64,000 bases of DNA, taken from Schleiferiaceae bacterium (lineage in GTDB: Bacteria; Bacteroidota; Bacteroidia; Flavobacteriales; Schleiferiaceae). A model generated the notes under the pieces. The model made no database searches. It was not told the origin of the DNA and was given only the letters and a program-made list of their open reading frames with translations. Within the stretch, counting starts at the first letter, position 1. Each line of letters opens with the position of its first letter. The stretch is from contig JAQWXR010000050.1 in NCBI GenBank assembly GCA_029254375.1, positions 30,047-94,046 of the forward strand, in the 5' to 3' direction. Shown here piece by piece: positions 9,003-18,508 of the stretch. The translations under genes were made by a program, and so were the position numbers.

Positions 9003-9788
9003 ATGCATCAAGTGGTTTGGATAACCGGCGCCTCTTCCGGAATTGGAGCCGCCCTCGTGGCGGAATATGCCTGTCAGGGCTGGCATGTCATAGCAACAGC
9101 CCGTCGAGTGGATGCTTTACAAGCCGTAGCAAATTCTTGTCCTCAGCGTGAGAAAATTCACGTGCTTCCCGCAGACTTGACGCAGATTGACCAACTCCCC
9201 GCCCTGGTTCTAACGGCTTGGGACATTCACGGTGGCATCGATTGCTGTATCCTAAATGCGGGTATCGGACAATGGGGGAGTGTTGAAAAAACTCAACTTT
9301 CGGTCGAAGAACAACTTTTTGCGTTGAACTACTGGTCTCCTGTCGCTACCATCAAAGCATTGCTTCCGAAAATGGAGCGCGCAGGATTTGGTCGAATTCT
9401 CGCCATTGGCAGCATTGCCTCCCAATTTGGACAGCGCAAATTGGCCGCCTATTCCGCAAGCAAAGGCGCCCTGCACTTGTACCTAGAATCCCTCAACGAA
9501 GAGCTCTACGACAGTCCTATTCGGGTGCAAGTTGTAAGTCCAGGGAATGTCAACACAGCCATCATGATGGGCTCCCTGAAAGAAGATGGAAGTGCTCTGA
9601 ATAAACCCGGGAAAGCCCAGGAGCAGGGCATGGACCCTGCCAAATTGGCTAAGCGGATTTGGCGCTTCGCCCAAGGACGTCGTTTTCATGCCGTCATGAC
9701 AGGGTTCGAAGGTTTGGCCCTTCCTTTGCACTCTTATTTCCCTCGAATATTTTATCGAATTCTCCGCCGGAATTATGCGCGTAAATAA
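9003..9788 (+). CDS. Short-chain dehydrogenase/reductase
   Basis: A 261-residue SDR. TGASSGIGA at 9-17 is the Rossmann-fold cofactor loop; NAGIG near 80 and the catalytic YSASK near 150, preceded by a Ser in IGSIAS, complete the classical SDR active site. ATARR after beta-2 suggests NADP(H). It oxidises or reduces a carbonyl or alcohol; the substrate is unknown. The last 14 bases overlap the start of the 2OG oxygenase, so the two are coupled. Its promoter box predicts a leaderless message. Confidence 0.88.
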   Translation: MHQVVWITGASSGIGAALVAEYACQGWHVIATARRVDALQAVANSCPQREKIHVLPADLTQIDQLPALVLTAWDIHGGIDCCILNAGIGQWGSVEKTQLSVEEQLFALNYWSPVATIKALLPKMERAGFGRILAIGSIASQFGQRKLAAYSASKGALHLYLESLNEELYDSPIRVQVVSPGNVNTAIMMGSLKEDGSALNKPGKAQEQGMDPAKLAKRIWRFAQGRRFHAVMTGFEGLALPLHSYFPRIFYRILRRNYARK

Positions 9789-10578
9789 ACAGCATCTCGA
9801 CAATCTCCCTCAGCTCAGCCAGCAATTTGCGGCCGCTGCCCCATGCCAGTTTGTGGTCCTCGACAACTTTTTAGAAGCCGAAGTCGCCGATCGTTTGTTC
9901 GATCACTTCCCGTCAGTGGACTCCTTGAAAGTGAAGCGAAAAAGCTTGAACGAAAACAAGGTAGAGGACTATCACTTCGAGCGTTGGGACCCCATATTTA
10001 CCGAGGTGCGCACGACCATTCGTTCCGAGGAATTTAGTCAATGGATGTCGACGCTCACCGGCATCCCACAATTAATCACTCCAGATAATTCCCTCGGCTC
10101 TGGCCTACACCAAGGAGGTCAAGGTAGCTATGTGGATGTGCACATTGATGTCAATTACGACCCCGCCTCTGGACTTTGGCGCCGAATTAACCTTCTGATT
10201 TACCTCAACAAGCATTGGAAAGAAGAATATGGCGGTCACTTGGAAATTTGGGATCCCAAAATGACCCGCTGCGAGCACAAGATTGCCCCCGCGTTCAACC
10301 GTGCCGTTATCTTCCTCACGGACGAAAATAGCCCGCATGGTTATGCAGCCATTACTATCCCCGAAGGTGAAAGTCGGAAGAGCTTCTATGCCTACTACTA
10401 CACGGAAGTCGGGGAAGGATTCCGCTACAGTGATTCCAAATTTGTTTCCCGTCCGGATGACGGTTGGATGCGTCGAAGCGCCACTGCCAGTAAAGAATGG
10501 GTGAAAATCAATACCAAGCGCTTGCTAAAATCCGTCGGATTGAAATCATTGGATTTCCAAGACAAAAACAAATACTGA
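9775..10578 (+). CDS. 2-oxoglutarate/Fe(II)-dependent oxygenase
   Basis: A 267-residue protein with the double-stranded beta-helix signature: HID (H123, D125) and H188 (in SPHGY) as iron ligands and R201 (in GESRKSFYAYYY) for 2-oxoglutarate. RRINLLIYLNKHW followed by YGGHLEIWD is typical of the prolyl-hydroxylase-like 2OG-Fe(II) superfamily. It probably hydroxylates a protein or small-molecule substrate in the cytoplasm. The start ATG 9775 lies inside the SDR gene; the ABC exporter begins one base after the stop. The substrate is not known; co-transcription with an SDR hints at stepwise modification of one compound, which is inference. Confidence 0.85.
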   Translation: MRVNKQHLDNLPQLSQQFAAAAPCQFVVLDNFLEAEVADRLFDHFPSVDSLKVKRKSLNENKVEDYHFERWDPIFTEVRTTIRSEEFSQWMSTLTGIPQLITPDNSLGSGLHQGGQGSYVDVHIDVNYDPASGLWRRINLLIYLNKHWKEEYGGHLEIWDPKMTRCEHKIAPAFNRAVIFLTDENSPHGYAAITIPEGESRKSFYAYYYTEVGEGFRYSDSKFVSRPDDGWMRRSATASKEWVKINTKRLLKSVGLKSLDFQDKNKY

Positions 10579-10579
10579 G

Positions 10580-12364
10580 GTGGCGCGTCGTTCAGGCTCC
10601 AAAACGCCCAAAAAACCAATCACCTGGAAAGCTCTTCAGCGCATCGCTCGGATGTATGTCTATATCCGGCCGTTTCAGGGGGAATTCCTCCTGGGAATGC
10701 TTTTTTTACTCCTCTCTTCGAGCAGCAATCTGGCCTTTCCCGCTTTTTTAGGGGATTTAGTGGATGCTTCACAGAATGACCCGAGCCAAATCAATTCCAT
10801 TGCACTGACGCTTGCCGGACTACTATTATTTCAGGCGGTCTTCAGCTTTGGCCGGATTGTATTCTTTGAACGCGTGGCTCAGAGGGCCTTGGCAGCGCTG
10901 CGGCAGGCGATGTACAGCCATTTAATCGACTTGCCACTGCCCTTTTTTCACAACCGTCGCGTCGGGGAATTGACGAGTCGACTGCAATCCGATATTGGGG
11001 TCCTTCAGGAAACCTTTACAAGCACTCTGGCCGAATTCATCCGTCAAATTGTAGTCATCACAGGCGGCATTGCCTTGCTGACTTATACTAGCTGGAAACT
11101 CACCCTTTTCATGCTAGCTATCTTGCCGGTGGTGGTCATTCTTGCCGTGATTTTTGGTGGCCGAATTCGGAAGTATTCCAAAGAAGTGCAAGATGCCAGC
11201 GCGGATAGCAATACGGTGGTAGAAGAAAGTCTCTCCGCCATTGCTACAGTCAAAGCGTATACGAACGAAAATAACGAACGCGAACGCTACAAAACCTCCA
11301 CTCTCAACGTGGCGCGTTTGGCGATCACGGGGGGCATCCTACGAGGAGGCTTTGCCAGCTTCCTGATTCTAGGCCTCTTTGGTGCGCTGGTAGCTGTGGT
11401 CTGGAAGGGTACCACGCTGATTTCCACCGGCGAATTGGAAGCTGGTCAGCTCTTCAGCTTTGTTATTTACTCTGGATTCATTGGCGGATCCATTGGAGGC
11501 ATGGCCGATGTTTATGCCCGATTACAGAAAGCCGTGGGTGCAACAGAGGCCCTTCTGGATATGCTCGATGAGCAGATCGAGGAATCAAGTGAGGAAGTCT
11601 CGGATAGCTTACCCAACGTACTCTCTGATCATCCCGCCATCTCTTTCAAAGCAGTAGATTTTGCCTATCCGTCTAGGCCTGACGTCCCTGTTCTTCAAAA
11701 CTTTCAGCTAGACATTGAACCTGGCATGCAAGTAGCCTTGGTGGGCCCTAGCGGCGCAGGAAAAACCACGGTGGTCCAGCTCCTGCTGCGCTTCCAAGAA
11801 ACTCAATCTGGTCGATTAGACTTTTACGGTCACCCGGCCACCTCCATTCGGAAGCAAGCCTGGCGCAGCCGCATCGCCTGGGTACCTCAAGATGTGGTTC
11901 TTTTTGGTCACAGTATTCGCGAAAACATCGCGTACGGCCGCCCCGGCGCTAGCGAGGAAGACATTATCCGGGCAGCGAAAGAAGCGAATGCCTGGGAATT
12001 CATCCAACGCTTTCCTGAGGCTCTGGATACACAAATTGGAGAACGCGGCGTCCAATTGAGCGGTGGCCAGCGGCAGCGCATTGCGATTGCCCGCGCCGTC
12101 ATTCGCGACCCTCAAATTCTTTTGCTAGATGAGGCTACCTCCTCGCTTGATGCGGAAAGTGAGTCGCTCGTTCAAGAAGCCTTGCAACGCTTGATGAATG
12201 ACCGCACCAGCTTAGTCATTGCACACCGATTATCTACGGTGAGAAATGCTGACCGTATCGCCTTTTTGGAGGCGGGTCAGGTTGTCGAATTTGGCAGTCA
12301 TCGGGAACTCATGCAGGTCGAAGGAGGCAAATACCGCCAATTTGTGGAGCAACAAATGCGATAA
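10580..12364 (+). CDS. ABC exporter, fused membrane and ATPase domains (MsbA-like)
   Basis: A 594-residue half-transporter with a GTG start one base after the upstream stop. Residues about 30-330 form the six-helix type-1 exporter domain. The nucleotide-binding domain follows, with Walker A GPSGAGKTT (about 393), Q-loop WVPQDV, signature LSGGQRQR, Walker B ILLLDEATSSLD and the H-loop IAHRLST. It should act as a homodimer exporting a lipid or hydrophobic molecule. The MsbA/lipid A assignment is only by general similarity. It sits last in the SDR-oxygenase operon, before an independent promoter. Confidence 0.9.
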   Translation: MARRSGSKTPKKPITWKALQRIARMYVYIRPFQGEFLLGMLFLLLSSSSNLAFPAFLGDLVDASQNDPSQINSIALTLAGLLLFQAVFSFGRIVFFERVAQRALAALRQAMYSHLIDLPLPFFHNRRVGELTSRLQSDIGVLQETFTSTLAEFIRQIVVITGGIALLTYTSWKLTLFMLAILPVVVILAVIFGGRIRKYSKEVQDASADSNTVVEESLSAIATVKAYTNENNERERYKTSTLNVARLAITGGILRGGFASFLILGLFGALVAVVWKGTTLISTGELEAGQLFSFVIYSGFIGGSIGGMADVYARLQKAVGATEALLDMLDEQIEESSEEVSDSLPNVLSDHPAISFKAVDFAYPSRPDVPVLQNFQLDIEPGMQVALVGPSGAGKTTVVQLLLRFQETQSGRLDFYGHPATSIRKQAWRSRIAWVPQDVVLFGHSIRENIAYGRPGASEEDIIRAAKEANAWEFIQRFPEALDTQIGERGVQLSGGQRQRIAIARAVIRDPQILLLDEATSSLDAESESLVQEALQRLMNDRTSLVIAHRLSTVRNADRIAFLEAGQVVEFGSHRELMQVEGGKYRQFVEQQMR

Positions 12365-12389
12365 GTACGCAATACCACGGGCTGCGATG

Positions 12390-12397
12390 TATTTTTG
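12390..12397 (+). promoter_or_regulatory. -7 box before the DivIC-like gene
   Basis: TATTTTTG matches TAnnTTTG perfectly and ends 3 bases before ATG 12401, predicting a leaderless message. The 15-mer GATGTATTTTTGAGC around it (12386-12400) recurs exactly at 31033-31047 before another gene. No good -33 element is seen. Confidence 0.6.
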
Positions 12398-12400
12398 AGC

Positions 12401-12724
12401 ATGACCCGCTGGCAAAACCTTCGCACTTCCCCTTGGTGGAAGCGATTAACGAATAAATACACGTTAGTCACCCTCTTTTTTGTGGTTTGGATGGCCTTGC
12501 TTGACTCCTCCTCTGCCCTAATTCAATGGGAATTAGACGCTCGATTGCGCGCTTTGGAAGACGGTATTGAATTCTATCAGCGAGAATTGGAAGAAACCCA
12601 GCGGCAGTTGGATGAACTGGCGAGCGATCCAGAAAAATTGGAGAAATTCGCCCGCGAAACCTATTGGATGCACAAACCCGGTGAACGTGTCGCCTTGGTC
12701 GATCCAAAAAGCTCAGAGGAATGA
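12401..12724 (+). CDS. Septum-formation initiator, DivIC/FtsB family
   Basis: A 107-residue small membrane protein. Residues about 20-40 (YTLVTLFFVVWMALLDSSS) form one transmembrane helix, followed by a coiled coil (about 45-80: LRALEDGIEFYQRELEETQR) and the ending ...KFARETYWMHKPGERVALV, the conserved C-terminal motif of FtsB/DivIC. The family bridges FtsL and FtsQ in the divisome at the inner membrane. I start it at ATG 12401 rather than TTG 12395 because the TTG lies inside the promoter box. It overlaps the mutase small subunit by ATGA. Confidence 0.85.
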   Translation: MTRWQNLRTSPWWKRLTNKYTLVTLFFVVWMALLDSSSALIQWELDARLRALEDGIEFYQRELEETQRQLDELASDPEKLEKFARETYWMHKPGERVALVDPKSSEE

Positions 12725-13776
12725 GTGAAATGATCTCCCTCCCCGATGGCTTTGCCCTCCCCGTCACAGGAAAAGCTGCAGACCATCCAGACCTTCCATG
12801 GACCAGTGGCCCGAGGCCATTTCAACATCGGCACGCACTGGAGGTCATTGATGGCGCCGAGCCCGAATTGGCCAATCGTCGCGCCTTGGCGGCCCTCATG
12901 AATGGAGCAAGCTCCCTCTTGTTTTGGATTCATCGAGCGCAGGACGTGCCTTTGCTCCTCAAAGACATACGGCTCGACATTGCCCCTGTGCACCTGGTGT
13001 ATGGCGGCGCCTTGGAGGATCTAGCCGCAGAGCTTCGAGCTTTACCGGCTAGTCAGCATCCCCAAGCCATTCATGGCTCAATCAACCTCGATCCTGCAGA
13101 ACATCGCTTCCGCACGAAAGAATCTTGGCGTGGAAGCCTGGAGGCTGACCTCGCTCAGGTGAAAGCAGCTGTGGAACTTCCAAAAGGCCTACGAATCCTA
13201 TGCGGAAATGGCGGAGAAATGGCCCCTCGCATCACCGGCACCCAGAGTATCTCCCAGCTTGCCTATGGCTTGGGATCCATATTGGCGCAATTAGATTATC
13301 TGGGATGGATGCATGCTGATCGGGCATGGCTCCACCTTAGCGCTACCGACGACTATTTGCAAACCATTGCCATAGTGCAGGCGGCACGTAGCTTGTGGGA
13401 ACGTGCTTGCCAAGCGCATCTCAAACGATCTGCCCCCTTGTGGATTAGTGGAAGTCCTAAACTAGCTGAGCAAACGGAGGATGCCGCAGCCCTAATCAGC
13501 ATGGGTATGCAACAGCAAGCGCTCTGGTTGGGAGGCTGCGACGAACTTTGGATCAGTCCCATCAACGACAGCAGTCAAGCGCATGATTGGGCCCGCCAGC
13601 AGGTTCTTGTCCTTACATACGAAAATGGGCTGCAAGGCCTAGATCAACCCTTGGCAGGATCCTACACTTTGGATAGCTACACAGCATCCTTGGAGGCTGA
13701 GGTGGAAAAACTTTGGGCCGAATGGGCAGCTCAAGGAGGCTTCTGGGTAAAAATCAAAAGTCTCACTGGAGCATGA
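12721..13776 (+). CDS. mutA: Methylmalonyl-CoA mutase small subunit, shortened
   Basis: A 351-residue protein resembling the catalytically inactive beta chain of heterodimeric methylmalonyl-CoA mutase. [26 protein letters not shown] and the [24 protein letters not shown] stretch near 205-225 correspond to the TIM barrel of the family. It has no C-terminal B12-binding domain and is far shorter than usual small subunits (roughly 450-640 aa). It probably serves only to stabilise the large chain. It begins in an ATGA overlap with the DivIC-like gene and overlaps mutB by another ATGA. Confidence 0.85.
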   Translation: MSEMISLPDGFALPVTGKAADHPDLPWTSGPRPFQHRHALEVIDGAEPELANRRALAALMNGASSLLFWIHRAQDVPLLLKDIRLDIAPVHLVYGGALEDLAAELRALPASQHPQAIHGSINLDPAEHRFRTKESWRGSLEADLAQVKAAVELPKGLRILCGNGGEMAPRITGTQSISQLAYGLGSILAQLDYLGWMHADRAWLHLSATDDYLQTIAIVQAARSLWERACQAHLKRSAPLWISGSPKLAEQTEDAAALISMGMQQQALWLGGCDELWISPINDSSQAHDWARQQVLVLTYENGLQGLDQPLAGSYTLDSYTASLEAEVEKLWAEWAAQGGFWVKIKSLTGA

Positions 13777-15791
13777 AGCGCTTCCCACATGAACAAGAGG
13801 CTGCCGGGCTAAGCCCCTACTTGCGTGGCCCGTATGCAAGCATGTACAGCCAACGTCCTTGGACGATTCGCCAGTATGCAGGATTTTCTACTGCCGAGGA
13901 ATCCAATGCGTTTTATCGAGCGAACCTAGCCGCCGGTCAAATGGGACTCAGTGTGGCCTTTGACCTTGCCACACACCGCGGCTATGACAGCGACCATCCT
14001 AGAGTCCAAGGAGATGTGGGCAAAGCCGGCGTAGCCATCGATTCTGTGGAGGATATGAAACGCCTTTTTGAAGGCATTCCTTTGGATCGGATGTCCGTGT
14101 CCATGACCATGAATGGGGCGGTCATTCCTATCCTTGCCTTTTTCATCGTGGCCGCCGAGGAGCAAGGGGTCGCTTGGGCAGACCTTCAGGGAACCATTCA
14201 GAATGACATCCTGAAGGAGTTTATGGTGCGAAACACCTACATCTATCCGCCGGCTCCGAGTATGCGTCTTATTGCGGATATTTTCAAATTCACTTCAGAG
14301 CACATGCCCAAGTTCAATAGTATTTCTATTTCGGGCTACCATATGCAAGAAGCCGGCGCTACCGCCGCGCAAGAGCTAGCCTACACCCTGGCCGACGGTC
14401 TTGAATATCTCCGGACAGGCACAGCCAGTGGATTAGACATCGATGACTTCGCCCCTCGCTTAAGTTTCTTTTGGGGCATTGGTATGGACTTTTTGACTGA
14501 AGTTGCGAAACTTCGTGCGGCCCGAGTGCTCTGGGATCGCATCGTCGACTCGTTCGCGCCAAAAAATCCGAAAAGCCGTATCCTTCGAACCCATTCTCAA
14601 ACCAGCGGATGGAGCCTGACCGAACAGCAACCCTTCAATAACGTCACGCGCACAGCCCTTGAAGCCATGGCAGCAGTTTTGGGAGGCACCCAATCACTAC
14701 ATACCAATGCCTTGGACGAAGCGATTGCTTTGCCCACTGAATATTCAGCACGCATCGCCAGGGAGACCCAACTGTATTTACAAAAGCAATCCGGTGTGAC
14801 CCGTTTTGTCGATCCTTTTGGCGGGGCGCATTCGGTCGAACAACTCACCGCCACCTTAATGAACGAAGCTTGGACACTCATCCAGGAAATTGAAGCCCTC
14901 GGAGGAATGGCCAAAGCCATCGACCAAGGACTTCCCAAACTTCGCATTGAAGAAGCGGCCGCCAAGAAGCAGGCGCGTTTGGACCGTGGCATGGATGTAC
15001 TGGTGGGGGTAAATGCCTTTCAGTCTGAGCATGAAGACGATCTCGAAACCAGGGAAGTAGATAATTCTGCAGTTCGTGAACTGCAAGTCCTCCAGCTTTC
15101 TGAATTGAAAATAAGACGGGATACAAAAGCCCATGCTTTGGCCTTATCTCAACTCGAATCTGCCGCACGGTCCCAGAAAAATATTTTGGCCGCTGCGGTG
15201 ATTGCCGCCCGCGCTCGTGCTAGCCTTGGCGAAATCAGCGATACCTTAGAAAATGTATTTGGGCGCTATCAAGCTAAAACCCAACTTATTTCTGGCGTGT
15301 ACAAGAAAGAAAACAATGACCAACCTGCCTACCAAGCGGCCCGTGCCCTTGCCGATCAATTTGCTGAGCTAGATGGCCGGCGCCCGCGCATTTTAGTTGC
15401 CAAAATGGGACAAGATGGGCACGACCGCGGGGCCAAAGTGGTTGCTAGCAGCTTTGCTGACCTTGGTTTTGATGTCGATCTAGGGCCTTTATTTCAGACG
15501 CCCGAAGAGACCGCTCAGCAGGCCGTCGAAAATGATGTGCATTGGGTGGGCGTGAGTTCCCTGGCGGCAGGACATAAAACCCTTGTTCCTCAGCTCATGG
15601 AAGCCCTGAGAAGCCTTGGACGCTCGGATATTCTCGTGGTCGTCGGCGGAGTGATTCCAAAAGGCGATTATGCCGGGCTCTTTGACCTCGGTGTAGCAGG
15701 TATTTTTGGCCCAGGAAGTCCCATCGCAGAATCTGCCCAGCATATTTTAGCCCAATATCTTCAGCATCGATACCCCTCTCATGGCCATTAA
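13773..15791 (+). CDS. mutB: Methylmalonyl-CoA mutase large subunit
   Basis: A 672-residue B12 enzyme converting succinyl-CoA and (R)-methylmalonyl-CoA. The start is ATG 13773 ([12 protein letters not shown]); the upstream extension overlaps mutA and is not family-like. [20 protein letters not shown], the substrate-binding start of the barrel, lies only about 25 residues in, so most of the usual N-terminal arm is missing. The catalytic barrel carries [12 protein letters not shown] and [10 protein letters not shown]. The C-terminal cobalamin domain has [12 protein letters not shown] (the DxHxxG motif with the cobalt-ligating His) and VVVGGVIP. It overlaps meaB by 11 bases. It links odd-chain or propionate carbon to the TCA cycle. 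Confidence 0.95.
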   Translation: MKRFPHEQEAAGLSPYLRGPYASMYSQRPWTIRQYAGFSTAEESNAFYRANLAAGQMGLSVAFDLATHRGYDSDHPRVQGDVGKAGVAIDSVEDMKRLFEGIPLDRMSVSMTMNGAVIPILAFFIVAAEEQGVAWADLQGTIQNDILKEFMVRNTYIYPPAPSMRLIADIFKFTSEHMPKFNSISISGYHMQEAGATAAQELAYTLADGLEYLRTGTASGLDIDDFAPRLSFFWGIGMDFLTEVAKLRAARVLWDRIVDSFAPKNPKSRILRTHSQTSGWSLTEQQPFNNVTRTALEAMAAVLGGTQSLHTNALDEAIALPTEYSARIARETQLYLQKQSGVTRFVDPFGGAHSVEQLTATLMNEAWTLIQEIEALGGMAKAIDQGLPKLRIEEAAAKKQARLDRGMDVLVGVNAFQSEHEDDLETREVDNSAVRELQVLQLSELKIRRDTKAHALALSQLESAARSQKNILAAAVIAARARASLGEISDTLENVFGRYQAKTQLISGVYKKENNDQPAYQAARALADQFAELDGRRPRILVAKMGQDGHDRGAKVVASSFADLGFDVDLGPLFQTPEETAQQAVENDVHWVGVSSLAAGHKTLVPQLMEALRSLGRSDILVVVGGVIPKGDYAGLFDLGVAGIFGPGSPIAESAQHILAQYLQHRYPSHGH

Positions 15792-16797
15792 TCCTTCGTT
15801 TCCAGGCCATGAGAAGCAGCGTGCAGACTTGAGCGCTCTAGAAGCAGGTGTGCGGGTAGGAAATCGTCAAGCCTTGGCTCAAGCTATCACCTTAGTGGAA
15901 AGCGAACAAAAGGATGATCAAATATCTTCGGCCATGCTCTTAAGCCGATTGACCGAAGGCCATCCGTCTGAAACTAGTTTCCGCCTGGGAATTACCGGAA
16001 ATCCAGGGGCTGGCAAAAGCACGCTGATTGAAGCCCTAGGCCAACATTGGATTAACCAAGGAGAAAAAGTGGCTGTCCTCGCTATCGACCCCAGTAGCAG
16101 CCAGCGTCTAGGAAGTATCCTAGGGGATAAAACCCGAATGGAGCAGTTAAGCAAGCGAAAGGAAGCATTTATTCGACCCAGCCCTTCTTCCGGAGCACTT
16201 GGGGGTATTCACCGTCACAGTCCGGAAGTGATCGCCTTATTTGAAGCAGCGGGCTACCAGCGAATTATCATCGAGACGGTCGGGGTAGGCCAAAACGAAA
16301 CCTCAGTGCAGAATGTTGTTGACTTCACTTTGTTGATCGCCTTGCCTGGGGCAGGGGACGAAGTTCAGGGCTTGAAGCGCGGGGTAATGGAAGCGGCTGA
16401 CCTCCTCTGGGTGAACAAAGCCGATGGAGAACGAAAAGTGGCAGCAAAATTGGCTACTGTTCATCTCCAGCAGGCTTTATCTCTATTCCATCGCGAGGAT
16501 GATCGCGCCATTGAGGTCTTGACTGGGAGCGCCATAGAAAAAGACAGCTTGAATCCCTTGTGGGAAGCTCTTGATCGCGGTATGCGCTGGGGAATCGCTA
16601 CGGGTCGAACGGAGGAACGTCGAAAGCATCAGCGGGGAAAACGACTACGCGAGCTGATTCAACAGGGGCTCTGGAACACCGTGAGCGCAGAACATAACCT
16701 CATGAACGCCATCGAAAAACGGGTTGTTTCAGGCGAATTATCGCCTTCTGAAGGGGCTTTAGAATTCTTGCGCCATCTCGTGACGGAGAACGACTAA
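15781..16797 (+). CDS. meaB: MeaB/ArgK-type GTPase, mutase chaperone
   Basis: A 338-residue G3E-family GTPase. [12 protein letters not shown] (about 70-79) is the P-loop, [19 protein letters not shown] the switch region, ETVGVGQNE the G3 segment and VNKAD the guanine-specificity motif. MeaB protects and reloads methylmalonyl-CoA mutase with adenosylcobalamin, so its place directly after mutA-mutB, overlapping by 11 bases, fits. The 3' end overlaps the convergent gene on the minus strand by 39 bases. Confidence 0.95.
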   Translation: MAINPSFPGHEKQRADLSALEAGVRVGNRQALAQAITLVESEQKDDQISSAMLLSRLTEGHPSETSFRLGITGNPGAGKSTLIEALGQHWINQGEKVAVLAIDPSSSQRLGSILGDKTRMEQLSKRKEAFIRPSPSSGALGGIHRHSPEVIALFEAAGYQRIIIETVGVGQNETSVQNVVDFTLLIALPGAGDEVQGLKRGVMEAADLLWVNKADGERKVAAKLATVHLQQALSLFHREDDRAIEVLTGSAIEKDSLNPLWEALDRGMRWGIATGRTEERRKHQRGKRLRELIQQGLWNTVSAEHNLMNAIEKRVVSGELSPSEGALEFLRHLVTEND

Positions 16798-17280
16798 GGC
16801 CGTACGAGTAGGCAAAGTTCCCATGTCCATCGCTCGAGTAAGAATAGCCTTGCTCAAGTCTGCACCTGTCGCATCATTATCTAAGTCCGCCGCAACGGTA
16901 TTGATTAAAGAAGCGATCGCTGACTTGGCCGTAACAGCCATTTCCCACACATGCTCGGAGACATAAACCTGTTGGGAAAGGTTGTGCTCGTATTCACTGC
17001 GGATGGAATGTTGGAGTAGGACGAGGTATTCGGACTTGCTAAGCTTTCCAGCCTTTACTCGAAGGATGAGGGAATTCGGGCTAATCCGCTCTAAGAGTAA
17101 AGCCAAACGCTCATATGCTTGCAAACGAATGGGCAAGGTTTGTTTTTGCGAAGCTGCCCTCAGCTCATTCCGGCGACGCTTGTCTTCGTTATCTAAAAAG
17201 CTTGACATCATCAAATACACGACAATCAAGATTAAGATTGACGGGAAAATGGTGCGTATCGTATCGTAGAAAACATCCAT
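16759..17280 (-). CDS. Conserved Bacteroidota membrane-anchored protein, unknown function
   Basis: A 173-residue protein. One N-terminal membrane helix (about 8-27, IRTIFPSILILIVVYLMMSS) is followed by a basic segment and a helical cytoplasmic domain with LPIRLQAYERLALLLERISP. I recall this as a Bacteroidota-specific hypothetical family (possibly DUF7935), without a known function. A box GATATTTG ends 4 bases before its ATG, predicting a leaderless message. Its last 39 bases overlap meaB on the other strand. Confidence 0.7.
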   Translation of the reverse strand: MDVFYDTIRTIFPSILILIVVYLMMSSFLDNEDKRRRNELRAASQKQTLPIRLQAYERLALLLERISPNSLILRVKAGKLSKSEYLVLLQHSIRSEYEHNLSQQVYVSEHVWEMAVTAKSAIASLINTVAADLDNDATGADLSKAILTRAMDMGTLPTRTALVVLRHEMAQEF

Positions 17281-17284
17281 TGCA

Positions 17285-17292
17285 CAAATATC
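17285..17292 (-). promoter_or_regulatory. -7 box for the 173-aa membrane protein
   Basis: On the minus strand GATATTTG matches TAnnTTTG at seven of eight positions and ends 4 bases before ATG 17280. It diverges from the aminotransferase box 20 bases away. Confidence 0.5.
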
Positions 17293-17312
17293 GTGCTTTT
17301 ACCGACAATTCA

Positions 17313-17320
17313 TACTTTTG
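17313..17320 (+). promoter_or_regulatory. -7 box of the aminotransferase gene
   Basis: TACTTTTG is a perfect TAnnTTTG match and ends 3 bases before ATG 17324, predicting initiation at or next to the start codon. No clear -33 TTTG is visible. Confidence 0.6.
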
Positions 17321-17323
17321 AGG

Positions 17324-18508
17324 ATGCTTTTTCTATCCCAACGAGTGCAGTCTTTGGCTCTGCCCATGACTATCGAAATGACCAAGAAAAGCCGCGCATT
17401 GCAAGAGGCCGGCCATGATATTATCAGCCTCAGCTTGGGGGAGCCCGATTTTGATAGTCCCGACTTTGCGAAATTGGCTGGAATTGAAGGCATTGAAAAG
17501 AACTATTCCCACTACATGCCGGTGCCAGGCTATGCGGATTTGCGCGAAGCTATTTGCCAAAAGTTTGCCCGAGACAATGGGCTCAACTACCGTCCTGATG
17601 AGATCATCGTGAGCACTGGTGCCAAGCAATCCATTGCCAATTTGATGATGGCCTTAGTGAATCCAGGTGATGAAGTCATCATTCCTGCACCCTATTGGGT
17701 GTCCTATGCGGATCTCGCCGAATTTGTCGGGGGAACCGTCGTCAGTCCGAAAGCGGGGATCGAACAAAATTTTAAAATCACGGCAAATCAACTTCGGGAA
17801 TCCATTTCGGATAAAACCAAACTCCTGATCTTTTCTAGCCCTAACAACCCGAGTGGGGCGATGTACAGCCGGATAGAATTAGAATCCTTGGCGGTTGTAC
17901 TTCGAGAATACCCGCACATTTGGGTCATCAGCGACGAGATTTATGAATATATCCACTACGGAGTAGAGCATGTCAGCATGGCGAGCCTCGAGGGGATGTG
18001 GGCGCGCACGGCCACCGTTAACGGCCTTTCCAAAGGCTTTGCGATGACCGGTTGGCGCTTAGGATTTATGGGAGCCCCCCCTGAGCTGGCCAAGGCCTGC
18101 GAGAAAATTCAGAGCCAGATCACCAGTGGCGCCTCAAGTATTGCCCAACGCGCAGCCATCGCTGCGGTATTGGCTGGCCCTGCGCCGGTTCAATACATGA
18201 TTGACGCCTTCACGCGCCGCCGCAGCCTACTTGCAAATGGGCTCAAGGCCGCCGACAAGCTCCTAATAAAGGAGCCTGAAGGGGCTTTTTATCTTTTTGT
18301 CGACGCGTCCGAATATCTAAGCCCCTCCCACCCTAGCGCACTCGCAATTTGCATGGCCTTGCTTGAAGGGGGAGTCGCCGCGGTTCCTGGAGAAGCCTTT
18401 GGCCTAGATGGCTACATCCGCTTTAGCTACGCCGCTTCCGAAGAGGATTTGCGCAAGGCGGCTGAGCGAATTGTCCGTACCTTAAACGGACTGAATAGCA
18501 ATTCATGA
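17324..18508 (+). CDS. Class I PLP-dependent aminotransferase (aspartate-type)
   Basis: A 394-residue fold-type I aminotransferase. SLGEPDFDSP opens the substrate loop, SPNNPSGAMY carries the conserved Asn, ISDEIYEYIHY the Asp and Tyr that hold PLP, and NGLSKGFAMTGWRLGF has the Schiff-base Lys. It resembles the bacterial Igamma aspartate or prephenate aminotransferases (about 395 residues). I chose ATG 17324 over TTG 17318 because the TTG is part of the promoter box. It overlaps the KtrB gene by ATGA. Confidence 0.92.
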   Translation: MLFLSQRVQSLALPMTIEMTKKSRALQEAGHDIISLSLGEPDFDSPDFAKLAGIEGIEKNYSHYMPVPGYADLREAICQKFARDNGLNYRPDEIIVSTGAKQSIANLMMALVNPGDEVIIPAPYWVSYADLAEFVGGTVVSPKAGIEQNFKITANQLRESISDKTKLLIFSSPNNPSGAMYSRIELESLAVVLREYPHIWVISDEIYEYIHYGVEHVSMASLEGMWARTATVNGLSKGFAMTGWRLGFMGAPPELAKACEKIQSQITSGASSIAQRAAIAAVLAGPAPVQYMIDAFTRRRSLLANGLKAADKLLIKEPEGAFYLFVDASEYLSPSHPSALAICMALLEGGVAAVPGEAFGLDGYIRFSYAASEEDLRKAAERIVRTLNGLNSNS

